A DNA stretch of 5,560 nucleotides from Limisphaerales bacterium (lineage in GTDB: Bacteria; Verrucomicrobiota; Verrucomicrobiia; Limisphaerales; PALSA-1396): assembly GCA_003140275.1 (NCBI GenBank), contig PLJQ01000254.1, positions 2,745 to 8,304 on the forward strand, read 5' to 3'. The notes below the pieces were generated by a model that was not told where the DNA came from, did not search any database, and was given only the letters and a program-made list of their open reading frames with translations. Shown here piece after piece: positions 5,271-5,560 of this stretch; the stretch's first letter is position 1; each line of letters opens with the position of its first letter. The position numbers and the translations under genes are program-made.

Positions 5271-5560
5271 CTATTCTGTCGTCTTGCCGTCGAAGTGTTC
5301 ATTGTCGACCTCCGCGTCGTTGCGCGTATGGTGGACGACGCCGTCCCGATGATTCGGGGGCGCATAGAGAGTATAGAGCTTCAGTGGAGCACTGCCGGTA
5401 TTGATGATGTTGTGCTTCGCCCCAGCCGGAACGACTACCGCGAAGCCCGCTTTGATCGTCGTCCGAACGCCATCGAGAACCGCCTCACCGGCCCCCTCCT
5501 CGACGCGAAAGAACTGGTCGAGCTTGTGGACTTCCGCCCCGATCTCTTCCTTGGGCTTTA
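5271..5560 (-). CDS. Cupin domain-containing protein, N-terminus beyond window
   Basis: The last 95 residues are visible; the 5' end is cut by the window edge. The first cupin motif is seen as EIGAEVHKLDQFFRVEEG (5-22) with GEAVLDG (24-30). The second fits the consensus G(X)5PXG(X)2H(X)3N exactly: Gly38 to PAG (44-46), His49 and Asn53. In motif one, His11 and Gln15 lie near the usual H-x-H/E metal-ligand positions, so metal binding is possible but not certain. After the barrel come LYAPPNHRDGVVHHTR and a short acidic C-terminal tail, as in stand-alone single-domain cupins annotated as mannose-6-phosphate isomerase-like. Such proteins are usually about 130 residues, so some 35-40 residues are probably missing. 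The substrate is unknown. No U-rich terminator follows; a GC-rich inverted repeat lies 28-62 bases past the stop. Confidence 0.9.
   Translation of the reverse strand, partial: KPKEEIGAEVHKLDQFFRVEEGAGEAVLDGVRTTIKAGFAVVVPAGAKHNIINTGSAPLKLYTLYAPPNHRDGVVHHTRNDAEVDNEHFDGKTTE

Noticed and set aside
4864..5352. Plus-strand open frame of 162 residues
   Set aside because: It runs antisense through the DUF5670-like gene and the end of the cupin gene, has no ribosome-binding site I can see, and its composition is Arg/Ser/Thr-rich.

Overview
The window is a moderately GC-rich bacterial segment in which every gene I can support lies on the minus strand, so it reads right to left. No RNA genes, mobile elements or CRISPR arrays were seen. 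The mix of gene families (DUF5670/lmo0937, DUF3185 and DUF2934 small stress-associated proteins, a multi-PAS/GAF sensor, a short BtaA-like enzyme) suggests a soil or freshwater bacterium, possibly Verrucomicrobiota or a similar lineage. That placement is inference from gene content only; no marker gene is present.

Layout in the direction of transcription: (1) 5560-5271, the C-terminal 95 residues of a cupin whose start lies off the window. (2) 5270-4920, a 350-base stretch with inverted repeats, a doubtful 45-49 residue ORF in the cupin's own frame after its TAG, and a weak promoter candidate. (3) 4919-4160, three very small genes: a two-helix DUF5670/lmo0937-like membrane peptide, a DUF3185 membrane peptide and a DUF2934 protein, each with a clear GAAAGG Shine-Dalgarno. 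(4) 4112-2166, an SRPBCC (START-like) protein, a four-helix DoxX-like membrane protein and a short DUF3419/BtaA-like SAM-dependent enzyme. They are tightly packed, and the last two overlap by 4 or 10 bases. (5) 2153-1797, an unrecognised 118-residue protein. (6) 1770-1, the N-terminal 590 residues of a sensor with domain order PAS-PAS-GAF-PAS, continuing past the window edge.

Regions 4 to 6 look like one transcription unit, with gaps of about -10 to +26 bases. Region 3 may feed into it, since only 47 bases separate DUF2934 from the SRPBCC gene. A plausible reading, which is inference, is an envelope or stress-response locus: small membrane peptides, a lipid-binding-type protein, a membrane protein and a lipid-headgroup-type transferase, followed by a multi-input sensor. 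The most interesting points are the first PAS domain of the sensor, which keeps the FixL-type heme-ligand histidine position but has Ser at the distal arginine position, and the SRPBCC/DoxX/DUF3419 cassette.
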